The notes beneath the pieces were generated by a model. The model did no database searches, was not told the DNA's origin, and saw nothing but the letters and a program-made list of their open reading frames with translations. From assembly GCA_904063045.1 (NCBI GenBank), contig CAJFCJ010000032.1, positions 232,612-296,611 on the forward strand: a DNA stretch of 64,000 bases, in the 5' to 3' direction. Positions within the stretch are counted from its first letter, which is position 1; each line of letters opens with the position of its first letter. Source of the DNA: Dimorphilus gyrociliatus. Its lineage: Eukaryota > Annelida > Polychaeta > Dinophilidae. Shown here piece by piece: positions 1 through 8,862 of the stretch. Position numbers and translations under genes: made by a program.

Positions 1-60
1 CGGGAGGAGGATTTGAAGGACGCGAGCGATAAGAAACCGAATGAAGTAGATGGTAAATGA
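1..60 (+). CDS. 3' end of a gene running in from the left (partial)
   Basis: Frame 1 from the first base is open for 19 codons and ends in TGA at 58-60. The peptide is acidic and lysine-rich (ends DKKPNEVDGK) and matches no family I know. Support: the stretch is clearly richer in G and C than its flanks, and AATAAA-type polyadenylation signals follow on the same strand near 253 and 271. It may be the last exon of a longer gene; no acceptor can be judged at the edge. Moderate to low confidence. Confidence 0.4.
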   Translation, partial: REEDLKDASDKKPNEVDGK

Positions 61-302
61 AGTATTAGCTAAGCATAAAAACGTCTCTTAACCACTTCAT
101 AGATAAAAGACAAGGAGCGGAAAGAACGGAGGCAAAGAAGAAAGTAAAGGTGAATAACAAGCGACTTATTATATAACACATACTCTGGCAATTAAAGGTC
201 GATTGAGCAGGAAAAAATGTGTTCTCTTTTATTGATAGGACAGAACAAAAGTTAAATAAAAAAGAATATAGAATAAAAGAAAGAAACAGAATGGGCAGTT
301 CA
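61..302. other. Short intergenic/3' UTR stretch
   Basis: AT-rich. It holds AATAAA on the plus strand (near 253) for the gene ending at 60, and AATAAA on the minus strand (plus-strand TTTATT at 228-233) about 70 bp past the stop of the minus-strand ORF at 303. The two genes would converge here. Confidence 0.4.
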
Positions 303-722
303 TTAATTCTTTCTTTTATCATCTTCCTCATTTTCTTCGTCAAAATGTGAATGAACGTATAGAAAACTGAACAAAACGAAAGCACTCAGAATGTCCGTTA
401 AAGAGTTGGTTACAAGACAACGATTCACTATACCTAAAAACCGGAATATGGAACTTGTTATTGATTCCTTCCGTCCGGTTCCGTTACCTTTTTCCGTTCG
501 TTTCTTATCCTCTTTTCTTTTGTCAGGACCGTTCAAAGTTCTTAAAAGGTTAACTTCGCCACCCGCTAGATGGCTCGATCGAACGCTTCCGGGCGGAACG
601 TAAGGGATCTTATTCGAAAATCGAATATGTCGCTCTTTGTTCTTCTTTTCCTCTGTTCTTTCAACGTTACCGTCACTGTCGGTCGACTGATCTCGCATTG
701 ACGTTGGTGGTCGATTTCCCAT
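303..722 (-). CDS. Hypothetical single-exon protein, possibly myristoylated
   Basis: An open frame of 139 codons from the ATG at 722 (an in-frame ATG at 755 would add 11 residues). The N-terminus reads MGNRPPTSM, so a glycine follows the Met as N-myristoylation requires. The middle is strongly basic (KRKEDKKR, then more Lys/Arg), followed by a short hydrophobic stretch (LSAFVLFSFLYV) and an acidic tail (EENEEDD). Base composition is less AT-rich than the flanks and a minus-strand AATAAA follows. No family recognised. A plausible donor (TTAG|GTATAG near 437) means it could instead be one exon of a longer gene. The opposite-strand ORF at 391-603 is treated as its shadow. Confidence 0.42.
   Translation of the reverse strand: MGNRPPTSMRDQSTDSDGNVERTEEKKNKERHIRFSNKIPYVPPGSVRSSHLAGGEVNLLRTLNGPDKRKEDKKRTEKGNGTGRKESITSSIFRFLGIVNRCLVTNSLTDILSAFVLFSFLYVHSHFDEENEEDDKRKN
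563..576 (+). promoter_or_regulatory. CTCF-like motif
   Basis: CCGCTAGATGGCTC, identical over 14 bases to the minus-strand site at 44427-44440. It overlaps the hypothetical ORF 303-722. Confidence 0.4.
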
Positions 723-902
723 AGAACAGTATTGCCTAGCAGAGCTACCAGTCACTAGTTATTGTATATTATATCTATATCCGTCTTATTATTATTTATT
801 AACATTAATTATTACTATAATTTCTTTAATGAATTAAAGCCATTAGGCCGATATTTAAAAGCTAAGGGCTGGGTTTTTAACAACATTAACTAAAAATATC
901 AT
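723..902. other. Intergenic gap with polyadenylation signal
   Basis: AT-rich. Plus-strand TTTATT at 795-800 gives AATAAA on the minus strand, about 100 bp past the stop of the small gene at 903-1499. Nothing else is seen. Confidence 0.4.
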
Positions 903-1499
903 TCAATACATTTCGGAGATATAAGCTAGCTGGTTTATAGGGCTAAGAAAAGACTTTGAATGTTCAGAAATTCTTATCTGTTGAGTGGGAAAAAAGAAAA
1001 CAAAAGACGATGATGTACATGGGAAGAAAAGCAAATGGCAGATTGATTTTTACATATAAGGTATTACGAACATATCTAGCTGTTATTCTTTAATTAACCT
1101 TATAAAATAATAGATATATTGGTGTAATTCTAGGAATAATTGACAATTTTTTAGGTTCATAAATTAGGCGAATGGAGATAGATACTCAGACTGGAAACTC
1201 TACCAGATGCTTGAAGGTAGATAATTCACAGAATCGGCTGATGTATAACAATTTCTATATTCGCAAGTTTGTTGTATTGATAGCCAACTGATTTCCCTAT
1301 TAAATAAATTTACTTTAGTTTTTCCTTTCTTTCTTCTCTTTTTTCTTCTTCTTAGATTAATAGATTTTGTTGAGCTAATTTGAAGCGGAAATTCCGATAT
1401 TTCCGGATAAAGATTCGTATATGTTAAAGTGTCTTCTTCCGAGTCAATTATTTTCCAACTGGCTGCCGACGTATTCTTCTCATTTAACTTTTCCAACAT
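903..1499 (-). CDS. Hypothetical two-exon small protein (86 aa)
   Basis: Model: exon 1 at 1499-1314 (62 codons from ATG), donor AAA|GTAAAT; exon 2 at 977-903, acceptor CCCACTCAACAG with a strong pyrimidine tract. Both ends are in phase 0 and the frame stops at 903-905. The protein has an acidic first half (IDSEEDT), a very basic run (RRRKKRRKK, possible nuclear localisation signal) and no recognised domain. Upstream, 1728-1738 carries a YY1-like AAAATGGCGGC and a CACGTG E-box lies near 1803, suggesting a promoter. The family is unknown and the splice model is inferred from signals only. Confidence 0.42.
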
Positions 1500-2541
1500 A
1501 ATGAACTTTCAACGAGAGGAAGCAATATAGATATTAGCATTAGATTATCAATGTTGGCCGTCCTTTCTGTTATCAATTTTTGAATTGATTTATGACGACA
1601 TTAATGGGAAAAGGAGTTGGATTCGTTGAGTTTGAGTGAAGCGTCTAATCGATACAGGGCGTTTATGTTTGTCTTAGTACAAAAAAAACTTCCAAAAATG
1701 AACGGGCCGAAGGCGCTTGGACTGAATAAAATGGCGGCGGGTCAACAGTAGAGATCAAAAGTAATCAATCAGTGGAAAAATAGCAAGATAATTCCATACA
1801 ACACGTGCCGAAAGGGAAACACTAGCGAGCACAGCCTTTGATAGAGGCGTTTGTCAATAATGCGTCTATGGCAAACGTTTTTGAGAGTTTGCTTAAATTT
1901 ACCTACGTAAATATATTCGAAAGGGCTCAGGTGTACGATAAGTTTGTAGATAATAATTTTTTCATAAAGATAACCATTTCTTACAAAACAGGGATATTTT
2001 TAACAGGAGAAATATTGCATATAACGTCTATGTATATATATATACTGTATATAAAAGGCCAAGTTCAATTATAGGTCATACGATTAAATAACTAACTATT
2101 CGGTTATTGGCTTAAAAATTAAATAAATATAAGTGATTCTATAAGCTGAATATATATATAATGATTCGGAAAAAGAGTAAAATATGATCGCTATTCAAAT
2201 ACAAACGAATATTCGAAACAGTTTGCTTAAGTTTGCCTATACAAACACGATTTATTCAATACAATATTCTTAAATACGTGTATAGTATTAAGGCCCACTC
2301 TAAAATATACATGATATATGTATATATACTGTATATTTATATATAGTCTCCTCTAAAAAATAGATACCATGACTTATTCCTTTGTTTATCATTTAAGGCA
2401 GTTAATGTATATTATAATTAAGATAACGTGACTAGAAAATAGTTGAAGTCGGTTTTTAAAAGAGATTTCGAAATGAGGTTATAAAGAGATATGGTCATTT
2501 CTTAGTTTGTTCTTCAGTTTTTGCTGCTTTTCGCCTTTCAA
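1500..2541. other. Intergenic region, promoter-like at 1690-1830
   Basis: 1690-1830 is GC-richer than its surroundings and includes a YY1-like motif (AAAATGGCGGC, 1728-1738) and an E-box (CACGTG). A plus-strand ORF at 1838-2074 is not convincing. Two related stretches near 1885-1915 and 2218-2250 share GTTTGCTTAA-TTT-CCTA, a possible old duplication. (TA)n tracts with TACTGTA interruptions lie at 2030-2055 and 2320-2345. Otherwise nothing seen. Confidence 0.4.
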
Positions 2542-4172
2542 TCACAAATCCAAAGTTGTATTTAAAAGCGATGAACACTCTGTAGATACCGGCTTCATTC
2601 TTGGATCTTCAGGTGTCCATATTTTTGCAGTCATTGTGTTATTCGGACCCAAACTAGATTTCTTTTCGTCTGTCCACGATAATGAATGCCCGGTAAGGGG
2701 AGGATAACCGTAGTGTTGCTGATCCGAGTCGGGTACTGTTGAAGGATTATTGAAAATTAATTAGCCGTGTGTTGACGACGTGTCATTGGTCATGCGCCAA
2801 TTGTGCTGCCAGTCAGCGTCATAGCCGGATTACAAACAAAAGTTTTGTTTGTTATCGTTAATGAGAAATTGATGAATATTATTTGATAACGCATGACTGC
2901 TGACTAAGTGGTCTTTATAATTTAATTGGCCATTTAAAATCAACTTAGGAAAACAACATATTTAGAATTATTCTTAAAATTTATTCAAAGCGCTCATCCT
3001 ATTCATATCGTTATAGGCTTTATTACACTTAATGCAAATATATCTCATTAATTATTTATTACTTATGCTTGTAATTTATTTCTCTTCTTCTAGAATGAAA
3101 GCATAAATCAACAAAAACAACAACATCAACAATTACGCCCCCTAGCATAGTCGATTTTTCTCTATTTACAGATAAGCTTTGGGCGATGAATCCGTCGTAT
3201 TATGTAATAATTTAAGAAGAGCTCTCTTATCCTTTTTACTATGTGTACTCTGAATTTCCTTTCGGTAATTATATTCAGCACGCGAATTCATTGTTAATCG
3301 AAGATTACTCTACATTTACCTTACAAACAGCCATACAATTATATACGTTCGCCAAGTAATTACACACGTTCACTACACTAACCCGAACGGAATGTATAGT
3401 AAAAATTGATACAATTTCTCCGAAGAAATACCAAGTTTCTTATGCCATCATATCAAATAAGAACAATACTTTTTAACTATATAACCAAAGATTTAATAAA
3501 AACATAATTAAATTAGGGTTGGTTGCACACACATACCCATTTATAAAACTCCTCTTCTACATATTAGAGGGTCGAACTTACTGAACCGAGAAATGATCAA
3601 AGCATTGGGGGGAAAGAAGAAGATAAGATAACTTTTAATATTTTATTAATTAAGTTAAATATTTGAGTGATAAGGATAAAATTTACCTGAATAAATAAGA
3701 TCTACTTACTTTTGTTATTTCATAAATGATACAAATTAAAATTTCTAAATTGTTAGGAAAACTAATGGGGAAATGACAAGGGAGCGCAAGAAATAAAGAA
3801 AACAATAAGAAAGAGAAAGAGTGCAGGGAGGGGATTGAAGGTTTTACCTGAATGACAGTGGATTATAACCTTCCTTGGCTGCTCGGCAACTCTAACAGCT
3901 TCAGGGGAAGTTTCATCAGATTGTATAAGTTCGGATAAGAAGGAAATGTATCCAATGGCCAAACGTAACGTATCAACCTTTGACAATCTTTTTTCATAAG
4001 GTAAAGTAGGAATCCTGGCCCTGAGACCTTCGAATGCTTCGTTTATACTTTGCATTCGTTTTCGTTCCCTCATATTAGCTGCTTGACGTTGATGTTGCTG
4101 CTGTTGAACGCCCTTCCGTTTCCGGCGTCTTTTTTCTTCACTAAATTCACCGTTTGTTAGGAAATCGCGCAT
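2542..4172 (-). CDS. PTF1A: PTF1A, pancreas transcription factor 1 subunit alpha (bHLH)
   Basis: Two exons: 4172-3848 and 2735-2542 (172 aa), intron 1112 bp, donor CAG|GTAAAA, acceptor CAACAG, phase 1. The basic helix-loop-helix is residues 29-82 ([20 protein letters not shown], then [19 protein letters not shown]), very close to PTF1A/Fer1. Exon 2 encodes both C-terminal boxes of this subfamily: [16 protein letters not shown] (118-133) and [10 protein letters not shown] (145-154). The Trp in these boxes contacts RBPJ in the vertebrate PTF1 complex. Known role: neural and pancreatic cell fate, as a heterodimer with a class I bHLH plus RBPJ. The N-terminus (28 residues) is much shorter than in vertebrates (over 150). 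Upstream lie an inverted CCAAT box, a CACGTG E-box and a TTATTTAA box within 4240-4290. Confidence 0.93.
2736..3847 (-). other. PTF1A intron
   Basis: 1112 bp, mostly AT-rich. No exon-like or conserved element was recognised beyond the splice sites. Confidence 0.6.
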
Positions 4173-4528
4173 ATTTTCAGTGATGAAAAGAAGCCGGAAG
4201 AGTTTGATTTGCGCAGCAAACGTTCTTTGCTGCCAATACTTTTCCTGTTAAATAAGCGCCACGTGCGCGAGCGCCGTTAGCCAATCAGAGGGCGAGCTTT
4301 GCAAGAAGGGCGTGCTGATACACTTGACACTGAATAAATAATTTGTTGGCAATTAGTTGCTGATAACCTTTTTTCGGGTTTTTTTGAACGGAACGTTTTT
4401 TTCGCTACGAGATGCTAATTGAAGGATTGAATTAAATGGGTTTCTTATTATCCCTTTTTTCCGGTTACATAATTGTACAAGTGGCAATCGGAAGAGTTTA
4501 ATTTTCATTGTAACCTATCAATTAATCT

Positions 4529-4544
4529 CAACTGTACTTTCCCT
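4529..4544 (+). promoter_or_regulatory. Bipartite E-box plus TC-box, PTF1-complex-like
   Basis: CAACTG, three bases, then TTTCCC. This matches the spacing of the vertebrate PTF1 motif (E-box, 3 bp, RBPJ-type TC-box), although the base after TTTCCC is T and not the preferred A. It lies about 360 bp upstream of the PTF1A ATG, where an autoregulatory site would be expected. Sequence match only. Confidence 0.4.
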
Positions 4545-5178
4545 CCTTTTGTTTATTTATTGGAGTGGGAAGGAAGAGGTGGAGGAGGAGGAGGATGTAG
4601 AAACGAATCTAAGAAACGTATCAGATTTTTTCAAGTAATGTTCTTTAATTTTAGTACATGACTGTCAATCACCTGTGTATACTTTGCTATCGATTTACAA
4701 TTGCAATACAAATTTCTTTTATATTTACTATTATTCTCTTTATTCTATATATTTCTCAAGTGTTCTAACGTCATCAAAAGAGTAGAAGCTGGCTATGATT
4801 ATTAATATTCAAATATATACAGTATGCATAGTATAAAAATTATATACTGTATAATGGATACGGCTGTACGTAGTGTTTGTTACCGTTGAACGTTGAAGAG
4901 AGAATAGGAAAGGTATGTAAGGTATATTGCATAATTGGCACGTTTCGTTTCTTTTCCCTTAATCTAGCTAAAGTATTGGAGAATTTGTAAATTTCTTTAT
5001 TGAATATACAAATAGAAAACTAGTTGCGTAAGAAGCGTTCACATGACCCCGAGTTGGGTTAGAGCAAACACTATCCACTTTTGTTCAAAATCACAATACG
5101 GTACATACGTTGTATAATAATAATAAAGGGCCACGCGACGGGCACGTTTCCATCGTTTTCTTTTGCTTATTTAATAAG

Positions 5179-5457
5179 TGACGTAACATTATAGGCGTCA
5201 CTTCCATGCCCAAACTAAATAAGTACCATTGAGTAGAGTACGTTCGCGTATAATTGCTAACTGCCACATGACGTCACGAAGGTCGCACCTCAAGGAGACC
5301 GCCGTACGTGCTTTCTTCTTTTATAATTCCTTTCGAAGAAAATCGAACAAACGTCTGCAAATATCTTAAAACAGAGTATTTTCAAAAATAATGTATATAG
5401 CATGTGCTTCTTGTTGAATTTTTCACTTTGTTTAAATATCAACACAACATGACGTCA
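5179..5457. promoter_or_regulatory. Cluster of four CRE/ATF-type sites
   Basis: TGACGTAA at 5179-5186, GGCGTCAC at 5194-5201, and full palindromes TGACGTCA at 5269-5276 and 5450-5457; the last runs directly into a CAGCTG E-box. Such GC-containing palindromes are rare in this AT-rich DNA. They sit 1.0-1.3 kb upstream of PTF1A and about 100-380 bp past the tetraspanin stop. Confidence 0.5.
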
Positions 5458-5555
5458 GCTGCGCGATTTTTCGTCTAAAATATCAAAAGGACGCCGCTTT
5501 TATTTCAAAAAATTCTTAAAAGCCTCTAAAAGTTTAATTAGTCACTTTTTCCCTA

Positions 5556-7156
5556 TCAACAACAACCAAATCTATTGCTTATAAAAACGGTCTTAGTGGC
5601 AAGCGTTCCCTCGGGTATCGATACCAAAAGAATCGGTAACAAGTAACTCATTACGCAACCAATTAGGCCTAACATCAAAGGACAATAATTAGCCCACGTT
5701 TTGTACCACACGGGGAGAATTTGTAAAAGTTTCACTAAACATCCTTTCCGTTTAATAGTTGGCGCCTTGCCAATCTGTAAATAGTTTCTTCCCAAAATAC
5801 TTCCCGAATATCTATCAGAGTTTAAGCAGGGTTGAGTACTACGACTTTCGCAGCAACTGCAAAAGAAGAAAGAAATAATTTGTACAAATACCATAAGGAA
5901 AGAGACTTTAACGCTTAAACTGGAAAGGTTGGAGGTTGAGGGGAAAAGGATAAGAAAACCATACAAGTATACTAATAGATGGCGCTTGTTTTTCTTTTTT
6001 TTATACCCAAAAGAAACGTAGTGGGGGAAGTGTGGGTGAGCGAGATTAGAGAATAGAGAATGGCAGTAGGAGGAGAATGGGGTGGTGGGCGGACACAGAA
6101 AACTAAATTAAATAAAGATTAACATACTAAACACTAACAATAGTCTTTAAAAATTCAAAATTTTTATAATAAAGTATCTAAAAATTAAATATGGATGTTT
6201 ATTTTCTATTGAATATGTAGGCCTACATTCATTAAAGATAATTATTCGACCAAATCAACTGTTTTTTCTCGAGTGAACTAGAACTTTTTTCTTCTAGATA
6301 TTAATAAAAAAATTCAGTTAGAAATATAGATACCCTATTCACACGGATGCAGTCGTGGCCGAGTGGTTAAGGCGATGGACTAGAAATCCATTGGGCTCTG
6401 CCCGCACAGGTTCGAATCCTGTCGACTGCGCAATTTTTTCTTTTCATTTTTTATTTTTCGCTTGCCATGTAAAACGTTACTCATGAGAACAACAACAGCC
6501 ATGTTTCCATGCTCTTAATAATTAATCTTACGTATTTCCAAAAAAGATTTAGTGGTTCTCAAATCGATAGATGGCGCCCTATTAGTTTTGGTATAAAGAG
6601 AGAATAACAGTTCTCTTTTTAGTAAACAAAATACTTGTTAATAAGTGTTGAGTAAGGAAAAGAAGAGTTTACGTTCTAAAAACTGATATATAAACTTTTG
6701 AAAGGGAAAAAGAAAGCGAGAAGAACGACTAATAATTGTTACATTTTCTTTCAATTACCTTAGAGGAACTCTTTGTTTGGCGCCATGATTTTTATATAAT
6801 TCGTTTCTATTCCGACTATAAGGCATAAATAAGGAATTGATGGGAGAGCGATGATTTATCGATATAGTTATCCATTTGATACGATACCAATCCTTGTAGT
6901 TTTCATAGCCACAGCAATTATTAATTAACTGTATATAATTAAATAGTTAATGTTACAAAAACAGCTTTACTAATATGTAAAAATTATACATAATTAAAGA
7001 TAGTTTATACTTGAAACTTGTCTATTTCATTACTCATATTTTCGTAATTAGGGTAACCGTAATTTTTCATATTTTCTTTAAAACCCCTTTGTATATTTAC
7101 TGGAAAAGTTTTATTCAAGTAGACTAAAGATAGAAATGTTGAAAACTTTCAAAAAG

Positions 7157-7187
<31 letters not shown>

Positions 7188-7727
7188 AAATGTTAGAACA
7201 TTATGTTTTAATATCAAACAATAGCAACACTCTTTTCTAACTAACTTGCAAGAAACATTGAAAGTATAGAATGAATCGCGAAATTTGCAGTGTTTTTATC
7301 GAATGCTTCCTTTGGTCTATATCCTTAAAAAGCTATTTTTAGAAAGGAGAAAATGATGATCATCATAGAGATGGATAAGAGTAATATAATCTTACTTGAA
7401 TACCGTAAAAAGTTAATGAACAAGCAATCAATGAGGAAACATTAGCAATAGCCAATAAGAGGAAAAAATATTTAATGAATACATTATTGGTGAATCTTTG
7501 AAACTCTATAAGTGGATAATAAATTGTAGAAAATTGAAACAGTTCAAATACAAGTAACATAAGAGTTATTATGCTAATGTTAAGACAAATTAAAACTCTT
7601 ATATATCGACCTCTCTCGGTAATCTGTTAAGGAGGCTATTTTTAATAATGGGAAATTAGCTTTAAGTACTTTTTACTTGAATTTTCTTTGACGTTTTCGC
7701 ATTCTGTTCAATATTTCTTTTAACCAT
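5556..7727 (-). CDS. PRPH2: Peripherin/ROM1-like tetraspanin
   Basis: Six exons, all GT-AG: 7727-7677, 7623-7396, 7332-7246, 7145-7011, 6928-6759, 5856-5556 (323 aa; human PRPH2 has 346). Four membrane segments lie near residues 24-46, 67-90, 112-132 and 281-305. The large outer loop shows the tetraspanin CCG (172-174) followed by the peripherin signature (D-W at 180-181, then RIKW), VPLSCCES (Cys 225-226), Cys 234 and KGC (263). PRPH2 holds VPFSCC at the matching place. Known role: shaping of membrane rims in photoreceptor discs. Six loop cysteines are present; the seventh, used by PRPH2 for disulfide-linked oligomers (C150), has no counterpart. The first four introns are 53-100 bp; the last is 902 bp and contains a tRNA gene. 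A GTAAAT inside exon 4 looks like a donor, but reading through it gives the conserved sequence. Confidence 0.88.
5972..5986 (+). promoter_or_regulatory. CTCF-like motif
   Basis: CTAATAGATGGCGCT fits the bilaterian CTCF core (AGRKGGCGC). It lies in the long tetraspanin intron, about 360 bp before the tRNA gene. Confidence 0.4.
6349..6430 (+). tRNA. tRNA-Ser: tRNA-Ser (anticodon AGA)
   Basis: 82 bases form a complete class II tRNA. The acceptor stem is GCAGTCG pairing with CGACTGC, with discriminator G. The D-arm carries GAGTGGTTAA, the anticodon loop CTAGAAA has AGA at 6382-6384, a long variable arm follows (GGGCTCTGCCC), and the T-arm is GGTTCGAATCC. A T6 run at 6434-6439 is the Pol III terminator. 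Internal A and B boxes (TGGCCGAGTGG and GGTTCGAATCC) are intact, so it should be active. It lies on the opposite strand inside the last intron of the peripherin-like gene. Confidence 0.97.
6434..6439 (+). terminator. RNA polymerase III terminator
   Basis: A T6 run starting four bases after the tRNA-Ser discriminator base. Confidence 0.8.
6565..6580 (+). promoter_or_regulatory. CTCF-like motif
   Basis: TCGATAGATGGCGCCC, 135 bp past the tRNA gene and within the same intron. Together with the site at 5972 it brackets the tRNA. Confidence 0.4.
7146..7192. repeat. (GA)n microsatellite
   Basis: Purine run with about ten GA units in tetraspanin intron 3. On the coding (minus) strand it serves as the pyrimidine tract just before the exon 4 acceptor. 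Confidence 0.8.
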
Positions 7728-7874
7728 TTAAAATATATGTTTAAATTCAAAACTCTACTAAGACTTTTCATCTATTTATTTTCCTTTTATTTAAAAAAAA
7801 AAAGACATCACTCTCTTGTATTAAAGATAGAAATTTTTGTTTGTTTGTTTGTTGGTTTGTTTTTTACAGCTATT

Positions 7875-8285
7875 TCAATCGTAATAACAAGCAAAAACGA
7901 TTGATACAGCAACAATTGTTTTATTTTCGTATTTGTGGCTTACGTACGAATCGTTTGACGGTCCCCATAAACATCTGGAAGCCATTTGTCCTTGATTTCT
8001 CTTTTCACCGATTGTTGTATGGACAATTAACTTGTATCTCTCAGAAACTATATCCTTGACCTTAGATTTGATACTTAAGCTAATTTCAGTTGCTAGACTA
8101 GCGGCTTTATCGGCTTGATAATCGTTATTCGATATGAGATCAGTCATAACATCTTCGATAATAGTTTGAACCTTCTTTTCGGAAAATCTTTTAAAATCAC
8201 CGTTGTTATTAGATGAAACAGTCTGCTGAGATGGCTTAGACTTTCTTCGCCTATCTTCCATTTGAGCTCGCGTGGGCCTCCTCAT
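7875..8285 (-). CDS. Tctex1-domain dynein light chain (DYNLT5/TCTEX1D1-like)
   Basis: Single exon, 136 aa. Residues 1-35 are basic and low complexity; the rest is one Tctex1 domain: a helical part (KKVQTIIEDVMTDLIS, then ATEISLSIKSKVKDIV) and a strand part with the family hallmarks RYKLIVHTTIGEK, GQ-MASRCLWGPSNDSYVSHKYEN and a C-terminal AVSIVFACYYD. Known role: cargo or intermediate-chain binding light chain of dynein, often ciliary in this subgroup. Two minus-strand AATAAA signals (plus 7775-7780 and 7787-7792) follow the stop, and the tetraspanin ATG lies 147 bp downstream on the same strand. The exact paralogue (DYNLT5, DYNLT4 or DYNLT2B type) cannot be fixed by eye. Confidence 0.88.
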   Translation of the reverse strand: MRRPTRAQMEDRRRKSKPSQQTVSSNNNGDFKRFSEKKVQTIIEDVMTDLISNNDYQADKAASLATEISLSIKSKVKDIVSERYKLIVHTTIGEKRNQGQMASRCLWGPSNDSYVSHKYENKTIVAVSIVFACYYD

Positions 8286-8816
8286 TCTCCTATAAGACTA
8301 TTGAAAGAAGAAATATAGATCTAAATATTTATATATTGATAAAGAGAAGACATATTTATCCTGTTAATAGACGAAAAGCGGGGGAGAGAGAAAGAGAGAG
8401 GGCGACTGAGGAGAGGGGGCAGAGGACTTGAATAGAGAAATGTGTAATTGACTAAAGAATAGAACTTGTTTGGGAAAGGATTTATAAATTTATATACTGT
8501 ATATGTATATATATATATATAGTATACTATATATATAGATAAATGACATATAATATATATTTATATATACATATGATACGATATGTTCTATATATTTATA
8601 GAAGGTATACGAGTTAATGGCAAATATTTGTTTCATTTATTGAAAAAGCTTCGAGAGCTGTTTATTATAGTAGAGTTATAATTAGTTTAATATTTTTATA
8701 GCTTAATCATGTCGAGTTTAAAACAAATAGGAAAAAGAAACGAGTGAGAGAAAGAGAGAAGGGAGAGGGGGGGGAAGGTCACGAACTGAAAGAGGAAGTA
8801 AAGGAGAGGTGTAGGT

Positions 8817-8862
<46 letters not shown>

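Larger units (their letters stand above)
4173..5555. other. PTF1A upstream region
   Basis: Intergenic between PTF1A and the tetraspanin 3' end. It contains the proximal promoter (inverted CCAAT, CACGTG), a bipartite E-box/TTTCCC motif at 4529-4544, a CACCTG E-box near 4670, and four CRE-type sites at 5179-5457. The ORF at 4473-4661 is not supported as coding. Confidence 0.6.

Noticed and set aside
391..603. Plus-strand ORF of 70 codons
   Set aside because: It lies opposite the longer minus-strand ORF 303-722, shows no domain, and the minus-strand reading has better composition and a polyadenylation signal.
2507..2707. Plus-strand ORF over PTF1A exon 2
   Set aside because: The minus strand encodes the conserved C-terminal boxes of PTF1A, so this is a shadow.
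7096..7101. GTAAAT that looks like a splice donor after a short tetraspanin exon
   Set aside because: Reading through it stays open and gives the conserved stretch up to the CCG motif, so exon 4 runs to 7011.
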